Source: Cellvibrionaceae bacterium AOL6 (GTDB lineage Bacteria; Pseudomonadota; Gammaproteobacteria; Pseudomonadales; Cellvibrionaceae). From it: a DNA stretch of 64,000 nt. The notes under the pieces were generated by a model, which saw only the letters and a list, made by a program, of their open reading frames with translations, had not been told where the DNA came from and did no database searches. The stretch covers positions 62,001-126,000 of the forward strand of contig NOXC01000011.1 in NCBI GenBank assembly GCA_003265435.1, written 5' to 3'. The position numbers and the translations under genes were made by a program. Positions 16,337 to 25,253 of the stretch are shown here, in pieces; positions within the stretch are counted from its first letter, which is position 1, and every line of letters starts with the position of its first letter.

Positions 16337-17869
16337 CTAGAAGTCTTTGAGCCACCGGTCAAAGTCCTCTGCACTCATCGGCCGACCATAGACATAACCT
16401 TGAATCAGGTTGACACCATGCGCCTGCAAGTAGGCCACCTGGGATTCACTCTCTACCCCTTCGGCGATGGTCTCAAGCTCGGAGTGATGAGCAAACTCGA
16501 TGATGGCCTCAAGCACGGTGCGCTTCACGTCCAAGTTCCCATCCACTGCGGTATCCACAAACATCTTGTCGATTTTCAACGTCGAAATCGGTAGTTCCTG
16601 AACATAGGAAAAGCCACCGTAGCCTGTGCCCGCATCGTCGATCTTCGCATCGATCCCGAGGCGGGTAAAAGCCTTGAGTGCCTCGCTCGCGGCCGATAAA
16701 TTTGCGAGCTGTCGCCGTTCCGTCAGCTCAATGGAAAAGTTTTGTGGCTTAAGGTGGTAGCGTTCGAGTAGGGATTTCAACTGAACCAGTAAGTCGTCGC
16801 TGTCCAAGTGTTCCGGCACCAGATTGATACTGGCAAAGAACGCGCCCTGCCGCCAGCGGTAGCGATCGAGGTCACGAGCCACCTGCGCAAGCAACTGTTC
16901 TGTCATCGGCAGAATCAGCAGGCTCTCCTCAGCAAAGGGAATAAACTGCCCCGGCGGAATCATGGTGCCGTCTGGCTTTTTCCAGCGCACTAACACCTCA
17001 GCCCCCACCACTTCCCGGGTGCGGCTGTCCACAATGGGTTGATAATAGGGGACAAACTCGCCGTGATTCAGGCCTTGCTGAATGACAAAACGCAGGGAAT
17101 TTCGCAAACTGAGTAAGGCGTGCACAAGGATGGCGAGGACCGTAGCGCACACCAAGGAAATCAACACGCTGACGAACCAGCCCATACCCAGATAGTAGTC
17201 GACAAACTCCTTCCCCGCGTACAGAACCAATTCGTAGTCGACCTGCGGAGCCGAAACCTGCACACGGTGAATTTCTGCCGGAATCTCGTCGAGTTCATTG
17301 CGGCCGAATTGAAACCCTTCGATGCCCTGCAGCTTGAGTATGTAGTCGACGCAACCTTCACACTCAGCCCGAGTAATCAGATCAATATCCGGGGGTTGGA
17401 TATTTGCAACCAAACGGCCGTTTTCAGTATCGAGCCCGAGTAGCAATACGTCGCGCAGCTGGCCTTCATTTAATGCGGCGATAAGAAACTGATCTTTGAG
17501 GGGTTTCAGAGCAAAGTGGTAGTCCTGCAGTTCACGTCGCAAGGGGGCGCTCGCGCACTGTACGCGCTTATCCCGCATTAAACCCAGCCAACGTACCGCA
17601 GGCTCTTCAAAGACCTCATCCGCAAGACGCTGGCTGACACCCTGCGTTTCGCAATCAAAGCCACTGACAGCACCAAGCTCCCGCAAAAGCGCTTCGCTAC
17701 GCCTCACCGCCGTATCGATCTGCTCCAGCATACGCTCAGCATCTGCGCGGAGATTGTGTCTGGCTAAATGGCGATCAAGGGAACCGAGTAACACCGGTCC
17801 AAGCAAAGCCACAAAAAGGAACACCGCAAAGGGAATGCGGTAGCGACGCAAGAGCAGCTTCAGAAACAT
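16337..17869 (-). CDS. CSS-motif/EAL cyclic-di-GMP phosphodiesterase
   Basis: 510 residues. The N-terminal membrane helix (about 12-32) and a second at about 230-252 enclose a periplasmic sensor of roughly 200 residues with paired cysteines (SGFDCETQ, RVQCASA), like CSS-motif sensors. The C-terminal EAL domain (about 265-505) carries EVLVRW in place of EALVRW, NLVPEHL, ELTER, IDDAGTGYGG (canonical DDFGTGYS), KIDKMFV and EGVESESQ. The metal-binding Glu and Asp residues are retained, so it should hydrolyse c-di-GMP to pGpG. GGAGGAGG lies just before the ATG. Its gene is followed by the LacI-like sensor (128-base gap), so the group may form one signalling module. Confidence 0.85.
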   Translation of the reverse strand: MFLKLLLRRYRIPFAVFLFVALLGPVLLGSLDRHLARHNLRADAERMLEQIDTAVRRSEALLRELGAVSGFDCETQGVSQRLADEVFEEPAVRWLGLMRDKRVQCASAPLRRELQDYHFALKPLKDQFLIAALNEGQLRDVLLLGLDTENGRLVANIQPPDIDLITRAECEGCVDYILKLQGIEGFQFGRNELDEIPAEIHRVQVSAPQVDYELVLYAGKEFVDYYLGMGWFVSVLISLVCATVLAILVHALLSLRNSLRFVIQQGLNHGEFVPYYQPIVDSRTREVVGAEVLVRWKKPDGTMIPPGQFIPFAEESLLILPMTEQLLAQVARDLDRYRWRQGAFFASINLVPEHLDSDDLLVQLKSLLERYHLKPQNFSIELTERRQLANLSAASEALKAFTRLGIDAKIDDAGTGYGGFSYVQELPISTLKIDKMFVDTAVDGNLDVKRTVLEAIIEFAHHSELETIAEGVESESQVAYLQAHGVNLIQGYVYGRPMSAEDFDRWLKDF

Positions 17870-17888
17870 GCCTCCTCCATGTAGGCAT

Positions 17889-17926
17889 CGCCCCCGTCAC
17901 GCGGGGGCGTGGGGCGTTAGCGCCCC
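17889..17926 (-). terminator. Two adjacent GC-rich hairpins
   Basis: GGGGCG/CGCCCC (17911-17926, 4-base loop) and CGCCCCCG/CGGGGGCG (17889-17909, 5-base loop) stand next to each other, between the expected stop of the YfaP-like gene (17937) and the start of the EAL gene (17869). Neither has a U-tract. They may act as an attenuator or mRNA stabiliser between the two genes. Their position just after 17937 supports the idea that the gene originally ended there. Confidence 0.45.
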
Positions 17927-19792
17927 GGACTTGTCATCAGTTCGATGTCGGTGGTCGGCAATACGTCGAGGTGTCAACGAAGGTATTGCGTTCCTCAAGC
18001 ACCGGCTCGAGTTCATCATCGACTTCAATATCAAACACGTGCCAGCAATCCGTAGTATCCAGGGACGCAGGACTGAAGAAGTATTCTTCGCCACGCAGGT
18101 CAAAGAAATGCGCGTTGGAGATTGGAAGATCGTACTAGAACCTGCGTACCGATGAATATAGTAAGAATAGGTGCCCGCTACCGGGAAACCTTCCAGGGTA
18201 ACCACTTCAGGCCCGTAACTTGTCACATCATCCACATCCAAATAGAAGTTAACACCTTCAACTTCGGCGGTTTTGGAAACATAGTAGATATGGAACTGCT
18301 CTCTGCCACCCGCAGGACCTCTCAGATGAGAGTCAAGATCGCTGGGATTTTCACCCCAGACAAGCGTCACGGAGGTGGTGTTCGGATCGACGCGGATACA
18401 GGTTCCAAGCGATGCGCCGCTGGTGCCGGTGCCGACCGCAAACGTTCGACTGCCCCCCTCGCCACGACTTGAGACGAAGACGGTCTGCTCAGGCATAACA
18501 GGCACACTGAACTGGCCCGCCGCATTGGTGAATGAAAAGGTTCGGCCGATGTAGGCCTGCCCGATCGCGAGTACCATGGCATCAGCGACCGGCGCTCCGT
18601 TTGCATCCACAACACAGCCCGTGATGAACACAGGCGTATAATCCAGCGCACTGCTCCAGGTACCAAATTGATCGATGGCGACCTCGTAAAAGTCGCCATT
18701 ACGCGTCATGGTCGGTGTCGCAGCATCCCACTGCCCGGTAGTCAGATTAAACACGCGTGCGTCCGTTTCGTCAGGCGCGTCAGTCAGTTCCTGTGAGGCG
18801 ACCGGTGTAGAGACCGCCAGGCTCGCGTCATCGGCGATATACAGCGGGTTGCCGTCCGCATCACGCACCTGGATATCGAAGCCACCCATACTCTCAAAGT
18901 TCATATAGCCGGAATCCGTCGCGGCGTTGTAGCCGCCGGGCAGAACCTCTGGCGCAAGCGAAGGATCGAGCGGCGTCAGATACAGATTCGACGTCGCCGT
19001 CACTGGCGTCCCGTCGGCATCCACTATGCTGTTCGCAGGGATGGTGACCGTGGCGCCACCGATACTGAGCTCACTCTCCACAGTGGGGTCGAATGTTTGC
19101 GCAGCGGAGGTGGGAACCATGTCAAAGCGACGAGACACGTCAATACGCTGACCGGAAAGCACAAAACGCAGCGCATTGGCAATAAACCCAGGTGCCTGTA
19201 CATCGGTCACGAGCTGCTCGTGGTCGCCCAGCACATAGCCTTCAAGCAGGTACTCTCCATCAAGGCCCACAAAGGGGACATCGACGGCTTCCACGCCCCC
19301 TTCATTGAAAATATTCATTGTGGCTGTCGCGGTATCAACCGTACCTTCTTCGCCATAGCGCTCAGCGAGCACGGTCAGATTCAGGATGTTGCGGCAGGTA
19401 ATCGTCAGACGATCCGCGTAGGGCGCTTCCATCGTTTCCGTGTTGTCAAAAACACACTCTTGGGTCGCTGGTGCGGAGGTAATCGTGACGGGCGTTTCTG
19501 AGCTCAACGGCATCTCGCGCAAACGATGCGAGCCATTGGGTTCAGAGAAGCTGCGCTGCTGCCCTTCTATGGCAACAAGCAAGGTACCATTCAAGCCCGA
19601 GACGCTGATCAGCACATCTTGTACATCAGGGTTGCCGGGATCTACAGGCGTATCGGGAGTATCCGGGGTATCGTCCTCACCCGATGGCAACTCGAGGCTT
19701 TCGCCGCCACAACCAGCCAGAACCAGAACGCATGCCAAAAAGCCCGCTTTGAGCGTATGTTGCTCAAACAGAGCAGGAGGGTTGCCAAACAT
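17897..19792 (-). CDS. YfaP/DUF2135-like lipoprotein with a frameshifted C-terminus
   Basis: The signal peptide ends in LAGC (Cys28). An acidic Pro/Asp/Thr linker, several beta domains and a carboxypeptidase-regulatory-like segment (ITGCVVDANGAPVADAMVL) lead to a YfaP-like domain (LVWGENPSDLDSHLRGP, FYLDVDDVTSYGPEVVTL). The last 65 or so residues of the open frame look random. In the -1 frame, from about 18134 down to a stop at 17937, a sensible protein continues (SNAHFFDLRGEEYFF, then DCWHVFDIEVDDELEPV). One base is therefore missing near 18120-18137, through mutation or sequencing error; there is no homopolymer there. The start has AAGGAA six bases upstream and a good promoter at 19842-19871. 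Function is unknown; surface or envelope location is likely. Confidence 0.7.
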   Translation of the reverse strand: MFGNPPALFEQHTLKAGFLACVLVLAGCGGESLELPSGEDDTPDTPDTPVDPGNPDVQDVLISVSGLNGTLLVAIEGQQRSFSEPNGSHRLREMPLSSETPVTITSAPATQECVFDNTETMEAPYADRLTITCRNILNLTVLAERYGEEGTVDTATATMNIFNEGGVEAVDVPFVGLDGEYLLEGYVLGDHEQLVTDVQAPGFIANALRFVLSGQRIDVSRRFDMVPTSAAQTFDPTVESELSIGGATVTIPANSIVDADGTPVTATSNLYLTPLDPSLAPEVLPGGYNAATDSGYMNFESMGGFDIQVRDADGNPLYIADDASLAVSTPVASQELTDAPDETDARVFNLTTGQWDAATPTMTRNGDFYEVAIDQFGTWSSALDYTPVFITGCVVDANGAPVADAMVLAIGQAYIGRTFSFTNAAGQFSVPVMPEQTVFVSSRGEGGSRTFAVGTGTSGASLGTCIRVDPNTTSVTLVWGENPSDLDSHLRGPAGGREQFHIYYVSKTAEVEGVNFYLDVDDVTSYGPEVVTLEGFPVAGTYSYYIHRYAGSSTIFQSPTRISLTCVAKNTSSVLRPWILRIAGTCLILKSMMNSSRCLRNAIPSLTPRRIADHRHRTDDKSGALTPHAPA

Positions 19793-19841
19793 TGTATTTC
19801 CTTACAAATTATTAGGGCGCAAAGTGACGGTCACGTCACAT

Positions 19842-19871
19842 AGTGTAGGTGTTTTTTTATAACGCTGACAA
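19842..19871 (-). promoter_or_regulatory. Sigma-70-type promoter for the YfaP-like lipoprotein gene
   Basis: On the minus strand, TTGTCA (19871-19866) and TACACT (19847-19842) are separated by 18 bases. Transcription would begin near 19835, leaving a leader of about 40 bases before the ATG at 19792. A GTGACGGTCACGTCAC-like sequence just downstream may be an operator, but its symmetry is imperfect. Confidence 0.5.
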
Positions 19872-19941
19872 TAATTCACACGCCAAGCGCCTGAATCTTC
19901 ACCAGAAAGTACCAAAGTGTGAAGCACCGCACCTGCGGTGG

Positions 19942-22263
19942 CTACCACTGATAGTGAAAGCTCAGACCAAGCTGCCGCTCTCCGGGATTCGGATTACACG
20001 TTAACACGGCACTCAAGTCTCGGGGCGACGCGCTGCCCGGCGTATCGAGATAGGCTTTTTGCAGACAATACTGCTCTTCCATGACATTTTCCGCCCAGAG
20101 CTTCAGTTCCCAATCTTCTCGAGCTTGCAGCGCCACGCTGGCATTCACGAGCCCGTAGGCCTCCCGCGTCGTGTAGGGGTCACTCTCGAAATTCAGGCCA
20201 TCCACCTGCTCGGCACTGTGATAGTACTCGAGGTCAAACACCCAGCGACCCAACGACGTCGGCAGCCCCTGCTGCAGGCGTAAACTGCCCGACCAGGGCG
20301 GCGCATTTTGCAACGCATGCCCTTCATCAACATTGGATAAATTGCCCGCGTCCGTCACGGTGGCATCGAGCCAACCCAAGGCCAGCCATAGCGTCGTATC
20401 TGACGCCAGCTGCCAAGCACTTTCGAGCTCTGCGCCGTAGAGGGTCACCTCCGGCACATTCATGAAACCGGGGATACCATCGATCACATCGAAGGTTTGC
20501 AGGTCTTCCCAGAGGTAGTAAAACACTGCAGCGTCCACTTTCAGGGTACGATCACGCCACCAGGTTTTGGCGCCGACCTCGATGCTATCGAGCGACTCAG
20601 GCGCCACCGGTGCATCCGCCGACCCTTGGAATGCGGCGAGCGCGCGCGTATCAAAGCCACCGCTCTTTACCCCGTTGGCGAGTCGCACATAGGCGCTGTC
20701 CTCATCCGAGAACGCATAACGATAGCGGACATCAAACAACCACCGCGCCAAAGACTGCTCCAAATCTTCAAAGGTCATCGAGCAGGGAATCCCTCCCACA
20801 CTGGGCGGACACGCCCCCGGGGGATTCCCTTGGTTCGCTTGAACAAATGGCAGGCCCAGGAATTGATCTGAAGGTACGGTCGCCTGCGGTGTGCTAATCA
20901 CGCCGAAGGTGGAGTCGGCTTCTTTCCGATTCAGCATCCAGCGCGCGCCGGTGATGATCTCCGAGCGCGCACTCAAGGCCCACTCTGTTTGCGCAAACAC
21001 CGCAAACTCGCGCTCCTGTTGATCCAAAATATTGTAGGAGGTGATATCCGCACCGTTCCCAATAATGTTGCGGCGCACCACCGTTGCCTGCTGTAAATCT
21101 TCTGAAAAATACTGTGCTCCGGCGAGCCACTGCAGGGTGTTGTGCATGCGCCCGGAAAAACGAAACTCGTGACTCGACTGGAGAAACTCGGCGTCCTGGT
21201 TGGGCACAAAGCGCAGCACCTGGTCCCCCCCGAGGTCTTCCGTGAAGGCCACATCTGTCACTTCAAGCGACGACAGCCAGCGAAAATCTGTGCGGCCCAT
21301 GCTGCGATCAAAGCGGAGAAATCCACCGTCCAGTCGGATATCCTGACGTTTCGGGCTCACATCATACAGTTGGCGCCAGGGCTCGCCGCTGCTGTTCAGA
21401 CCACTCGCGGTTGCACAGGGCACCGTCCGTTTAAAGTCCGCACCCGCAGCGACGTCGTCTGCGTCGCAGGGCATACCTGGCGCATTTTCGTCACGAAGCC
21501 CCACGACGCGGTGACCAAGACCTGTGCCGCCATTCTCGTTGTGATGGAGATTGATCAGCCATTGTGTGTCCGGGTCAGGCTCCCACAGCCCTTGCAAGCG
21601 CCCCGCATAACGTTGCGTCTGCCCCAGCGCTTGACCTTCAAAGCCCGGCGCTTGGTTTTCAAAGCGCCCATCCTGTTCGCGAGCAAAGAGCGCGGCACGC
21701 CAGGCGAAGGTCTCCCCTACGGACGCCGCCAGCGCACCTTTAATCTGTCGCAGCGATCGCTCACCCACATCTGCCTGCAGATGCCCGCTCAATGGCGCAG
21801 ACATTTGAGGCGCCGCCGACAGATAGTGCACTGCACCGCCCATGCTGTTGCGACCAAACAGAATATTTTGAGGCCCGCGCAGCAATTCCACACGCTCCTG
21901 ATCAAAGACAGCGAGCACCCCCGCATACGGGGAGTTCACAGCCACCTCGTCCAGGTAGACACCCACCGCACGACTGACATTTCCGTGAAAATTATTCGTG
22001 CCGACACCGCGTATACTGAAACCCGCATTAACATCGTTGCTGGCATTTGTGCCGACATTAGCGAAATGACGAAGGATGTCATCCGCACGCTCTATACGCA
22101 GCACCTCCAAGGTCTCGGTATCGAGCGCCTGTACGGAAAAACTCACTTGGCTCTGAGATTGAAGCGTTTTTTGAGCGGTGACGAGCACCTCCTCAATCGC
22201 GGATGCCGGCGCACCGATGGAGGCCAACGTCCACAGTCCCATTAGCCATTTAGTACGCTTCAT
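19942..22263 (-). CDS. TonB-dependent receptor coupled to a sensor kinase gene
   Basis: 773 residues with a signal peptide (ending near GAPASAIEE), a TonB-box-like EEVLVTAQK, a plug domain (FSIRGVGTNNF, VYLDEVAVNSPYAG, VELLRGPQNILFGRNSMGG) and a C-terminal barrel. The plug and its LRGPQNILFGRN segment are typical of the large Sphingomonas/Alteromonas-type receptor group that takes up diverse organic compounds. The C-terminus LGLSFHYQW has the aromatic terminal residue expected for barrel assembly. Its ATG overlaps the stop of the upstream histidine kinase (ATGA at 22260-22263), so translation of the two is coupled. The ligand cannot be read from sequence. Confidence 0.87.
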   Translation of the reverse strand: MKRTKWLMGLWTLASIGAPASAIEEVLVTAQKTLQSQSQVSFSVQALDTETLEVLRIERADDILRHFANVGTNASNDVNAGFSIRGVGTNNFHGNVSRAVGVYLDEVAVNSPYAGVLAVFDQERVELLRGPQNILFGRNSMGGAVHYLSAAPQMSAPLSGHLQADVGERSLRQIKGALAASVGETFAWRAALFAREQDGRFENQAPGFEGQALGQTQRYAGRLQGLWEPDPDTQWLINLHHNENGGTGLGHRVVGLRDENAPGMPCDADDVAAGADFKRTVPCATASGLNSSGEPWRQLYDVSPKRQDIRLDGGFLRFDRSMGRTDFRWLSSLEVTDVAFTEDLGGDQVLRFVPNQDAEFLQSSHEFRFSGRMHNTLQWLAGAQYFSEDLQQATVVRRNIIGNGADITSYNILDQQEREFAVFAQTEWALSARSEIITGARWMLNRKEADSTFGVISTPQATVPSDQFLGLPFVQANQGNPPGACPPSVGGIPCSMTFEDLEQSLARWLFDVRYRYAFSDEDSAYVRLANGVKSGGFDTRALAAFQGSADAPVAPESLDSIEVGAKTWWRDRTLKVDAAVFYYLWEDLQTFDVIDGIPGFMNVPEVTLYGAELESAWQLASDTTLWLALGWLDATVTDAGNLSNVDEGHALQNAPPWSGSLRLQQGLPTSLGRWVFDLEYYHSAEQVDGLNFESDPYTTREAYGLVNASVALQAREDWELKLWAENVMEEQYCLQKAYLDTPGSASPRDLSAVLTCNPNPGERQLGLSFHYQW

Positions 22264-23627
22264 CCCTGGTCTCCCTGAAGCTCTATGTCCGTGCTGCGAG
22301 AGAGCAGAGGCACATACACAGCAAAGGTACTGCCCTTGTCCAACTCACTTTTCACTTCAATTTTACCGGCATGCAGCGCCACCAATTCACTCACAATCAC
22401 CAAGCCTAGCCCGGACCCCAGTATCTTCCCTTGATCGTGCATATCAGCACGCTCAAATTTACTGAAGATTTTATCCAGCTCAGTCGGCGCAATGCCGACG
22501 CCGGTATCGATCACCGATACTTTTGCGGACAAACCCAAGTCCGCATCGTAGAGCTTTTCAAACGCGATACGGATGCCACCAGAATTGGTGTACTTGATGG
22601 CATTACTGGTCAGATTCATCAAAATCTGACGCAAGCGCCCGATGTCACCATGAACGACCAGGGCTTTATCAAAATAGGTGTTTTCAATCTCGAGGCTAAG
22701 GTTTTTGTCTTGAGCGAGGATGCGCAAGTCATTTGCACATTGATCAATCAACGGAATTAGATCCACCGCCTGCAAGTGCAAATTGACCTTGCCCTCTTCG
22801 AGCTTGGCAACATCCAGAATATCGTTCACTAAGGAAAGTAGATGATCACCATTGCGCTTTATCGACAAGATCGAGCCGAGATAGCGATCGTCAATGTTCC
22901 CTTGAAGGCGCCGAGAAAGCGAAGAGGAAAAGCCCAGAATGGCATTGAGCGGCGTCCGAAATTCATGCGACATACTCGACAGAAAGTCGGATTTATATTG
23001 CGCCACCCGGACCAGCTCTTGATTTTTGCTGCGCACCGAACGGTAAAAATTGTCATAGACCCGTGTGTAATACCAGCTGATCCAAGCGAGTACCAACACT
23101 AATAGAATCACTGACACCGCACGGGCGACAAAAATATTTCTACCCGGTGGCGGCCCCACCCGAAACTCATGACCCGATAGGTTTAAATAGCAATACGTCA
23201 CCATGACCAGAATGGTCGCGACCGTCATTACCCACCCAAAACGACGGTTCACCAGCAAGAAGGCCATGACCGGTACGACCGGCACCAGATACACCACCGG
23301 CCCCTTAAACCCGCTCGAGATATAGCAAAAATATACGAGCGTCACGAAGACATTCGTAATCATGATGAGTGCCGCAGGCATCTCTGCCAGCCCCTTGCGA
23401 ATACCCAGCACCACAGCGGTCGTGATCAGAATCGAAAAGGGTGACCAGGGGCTCACATGTTCAACGCCCATGGTGAGGCTGCGAATGGCGATAACAAACA
23501 AATGAATTGCAATCCACACCACTCCCGTGGCAAGGATGACTTTTCTTCTATTAACCCCGAGATTTATGTCGTCCGCCTGAAACAGCAACTTGAGTGTTTC
23601 ACTGCGCGGCTTCGTGTTATCACTCAT
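22260..23627 (-). CDS. Membrane histidine kinase (orphan)
   Basis: About 455 residues. Five or six hydrophobic helices in residues 25-200 form a MASE-like membrane sensor with little periplasmic loop. A HisKA domain follows (FLSSMSHEFRTPLNAILGFS, phospho-acceptor His) and then a HATPase domain with N box (ILMNLTSNAIKYT), G1 (VIDTGVGIAP) and G2 (GSGLGLVIV). No receiver domain or neighbouring response regulator is present. It overlaps the downstream TonB receptor by four bases. Start at 23627 is preferred because the upstream in-frame extension (to 23663) is Cys-rich and not helical; the Shine-Dalgarno is weak. A TATACT -10-like box on the minus strand at 23687-23682 may start this operon. Confidence 0.82.
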   Translation of the reverse strand: MSDNTKPRSETLKLLFQADDINLGVNRRKVILATGVVWIAIHLFVIAIRSLTMGVEHVSPWSPFSILITTAVVLGIRKGLAEMPAALIMITNVFVTLVYFCYISSGFKGPVVYLVPVVPVMAFLLVNRRFGWVMTVATILVMVTYCYLNLSGHEFRVGPPPGRNIFVARAVSVILLVLVLAWISWYYTRVYDNFYRSVRSKNQELVRVAQYKSDFLSSMSHEFRTPLNAILGFSSSLSRRLQGNIDDRYLGSILSIKRNGDHLLSLVNDILDVAKLEEGKVNLHLQAVDLIPLIDQCANDLRILAQDKNLSLEIENTYFDKALVVHGDIGRLRQILMNLTSNAIKYTNSGGIRIAFEKLYDADLGLSAKVSVIDTGVGIAPTELDKIFSKFERADMHDQGKILGSGLGLVIVSELVALHAGKIEVKSELDKGSTFAVYVPLLSRSTDIELQGDQG

Positions 23628-23779
23628 AGAGATGTTTATGCATGCGCAAACAGACCCGCCCATTCAGACCCGTGTCGTTTGAGTATAGTCGTCTTTTCAG
23701 GCACTGAATGTGTGTGCGGGCTTTATTGCGGATCTACAAAGTAAGCGAGGTGCGCGCCGCCCTAAAAGCGGCGGGAGGA

Positions 23780-24241
23780 CTAATATTCGAAAAGGGAAAT
23801 TTTGATTTGCAGCTGAGCACCGGCAACGTCGACGGCGGCCTTGTCGTACTTAGGGGGGCCAAAGCTGCTTTTTTGATTACTGGAGTCCGCCACAGGTTCA
23901 CGCGGCATGCCCATCCAGTTTCGTTTTAGCTTCCCGTCACCGTCCACATCATGAAAGGTCGTGAAGGCGTATTCGCCCTCGGGCAATTCCAATACCAGTG
24001 TCACGCCGCGCTCAATCGCACTGCTGTCCAAGGGCACTGCGCGCTCAAGCACGATGTCTTCCGGCTTGTCGGAAAGCCACTTAGATTTGCTGTCATACAC
24101 TCGCAGTAACAGGGCACCTTCACCTGAGGTGAACCCGGTGACCGAGAGCGACACTTCGGTAGCGGCCGCGCCACAAGACCACAGTAACAAGAGTGCGGCG
24201 CCGGCCCAGTAACGCCGAAGCAAGTTCATGAGCGAACACAT
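23780..24241 (-). CDS. Exported DUF2141 protein
   Basis: About 153 residues with a signal peptide (AGAALLLLWSCGAAATE). The mature part matches DUF2141: GEGALLLRVYDSKSKWLSD, LPEGEYAFTTFHDVDGDGKL (a Ca-binding-like DVDGDGKL loop) and MGMPREPVADSSN. The family is widespread in proteobacteria and of unknown function. The start at 24241 is supported by GGGGAG seven bases upstream; a Met four codons later is an alternative. It lies between the sensor-kinase operon and the isoprenoid cluster, and is about 90 bases from each. Confidence 0.75.
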   Translation of the reverse strand: MCSLMNLLRRYWAGAALLLLWSCGAAATEVSLSVTGFTSGEGALLLRVYDSKSKWLSDKPEDIVLERAVPLDSSAIERGVTLVLELPEGEYAFTTFHDVDGDGKLKRNWMGMPREPVADSSNQKSSFGPPKYDKAAVDVAGAQLQIKISLFEY

Positions 24242-24329
24242 CGTGTGTCTCCCCAATGGTCAATCCGTTTAATCATATTGTCAGAGTGTATCGCAAGGCA
24301 CGCGAGAGCACGAGTAGGGCCTGTTGACA

Positions 24330-25223
24330 CTAATACTGGCGCGCAATGACAAACTCCGCAATGGCGCGTAACAACGCCGCAGAGTCGTTAAACGGGCGCA
24401 ACGCCAGCAAGGCCTCGTCGATGAGTTGCTGCGCTCTCGCTTTCGCTTCGGAGAGACCGAGAAGAGAGACGTAGGTCATTTTCCCCCGCGCAATATCGGC
24501 CCCCTGAGTCTTACCCAGGACATCCGTTGCGGAAGTGACATCGAGAATATCATCCTGCACCTGAAACGCGAGGCCTAACGCGTTTGCGTAGAGGTCCAGT
24601 GCAGCCATCTGATCGGTATTCGCTTGCCCAGCCAAGCCACCCAGGCGCACAGCAGCTCGAATCAACGCTCCGGTCTTGTGCGCGTGAATACGCTCCAGGC
24701 ATGCCAGAGTAGCGGGCTGACGCCCCGCCTCGGCCTCAAGGTCAAGCTGCTGACCTGCCACCATGCCTCGCGCACCGCTGGCCCGCGCAAGCTCGAGGCC
24801 CATCGTCAGCGCCTGTTCAGGGCGAGCACGACCGGCCGCTAACAAGCCATCGAATGCGAGCGCTTGCAAGGCATCTCCCGCCAGAATCGCGGTGGCTTCA
24901 TCAAAGCGGATATGGCAGGTTGGCTGGCCGCGACGCAAAGCATCGTCGTCCATCGCTGGGAGGTCGTCGTGAATAAGAGAGTAAGCGTGCACGCACTCCA
25001 CCGCAGCGGCGGCCGCTTCTACGAGCGCATCGTCGCACCCAACCGCTTCCGCAGCCGCGAACACCAACAGAGGGCGCACCCGTTTGCCGCCGATAAAGAC
25101 GCTGTAACGCATGGCGGCTTGGAGTTCTACCGCCACATCCTGAGCATCAATCCATTGCTCAAGGACAGCATCGACACGCCCACGCACCTCTGTGGAACGT
25201 GTTTCAATTAACGAAGGTGCCAA
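24330..25223 (-). CDS. ispA: Farnesyl diphosphate synthase (short-chain polyprenyl synthase)
   Basis: 297 residues of the trans-isoprenyl diphosphate synthase family. It carries the first Asp-rich motif in YSLIHDDLPAMDDD and the second in FQVQDDILDVTS, plus GGKRVRP for diphosphate binding. It condenses IPP with DMAPP and GPP to give FPP in the cytoplasm. Length and the residues before the first motif are as in bacterial IspA. The start is TTG at 25223, with GGCGGAG eight bases upstream. It is the last gene of the mevalonate cluster, 30 bases after HMG-CoA synthase, so it consumes the pathway's product directly. Geranylgeranyl product length cannot be excluded. Confidence 0.85.
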   Translation of the reverse strand: MAPSLIETRSTEVRGRVDAVLEQWIDAQDVAVELQAAMRYSVFIGGKRVRPLLVFAAAEAVGCDDALVEAAAAAVECVHAYSLIHDDLPAMDDDALRRGQPTCHIRFDEATAILAGDALQALAFDGLLAAGRARPEQALTMGLELARASGARGMVAGQQLDLEAEAGRQPATLACLERIHAHKTGALIRAAVRLGGLAGQANTDQMAALDLYANALGLAFQVQDDILDVTSATDVLGKTQGADIARGKMTYVSLLGLSEAKARAQQLIDEALLALRPFNDSAALLRAIAEFVIARQY

Positions 25224-25253
25224 CGGCGCTACTCCGCCGCCAGATAGAAAAAG

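Noticed and set aside
21142-22245. 367-codon open frame on the plus strand inside the TonB receptor gene
   Set aside because: It lies wholly antisense to a well-supported receptor gene, is rich in His/Arg/Gln and shows no domain motif, as expected of a shadow frame in GC-rich DNA.
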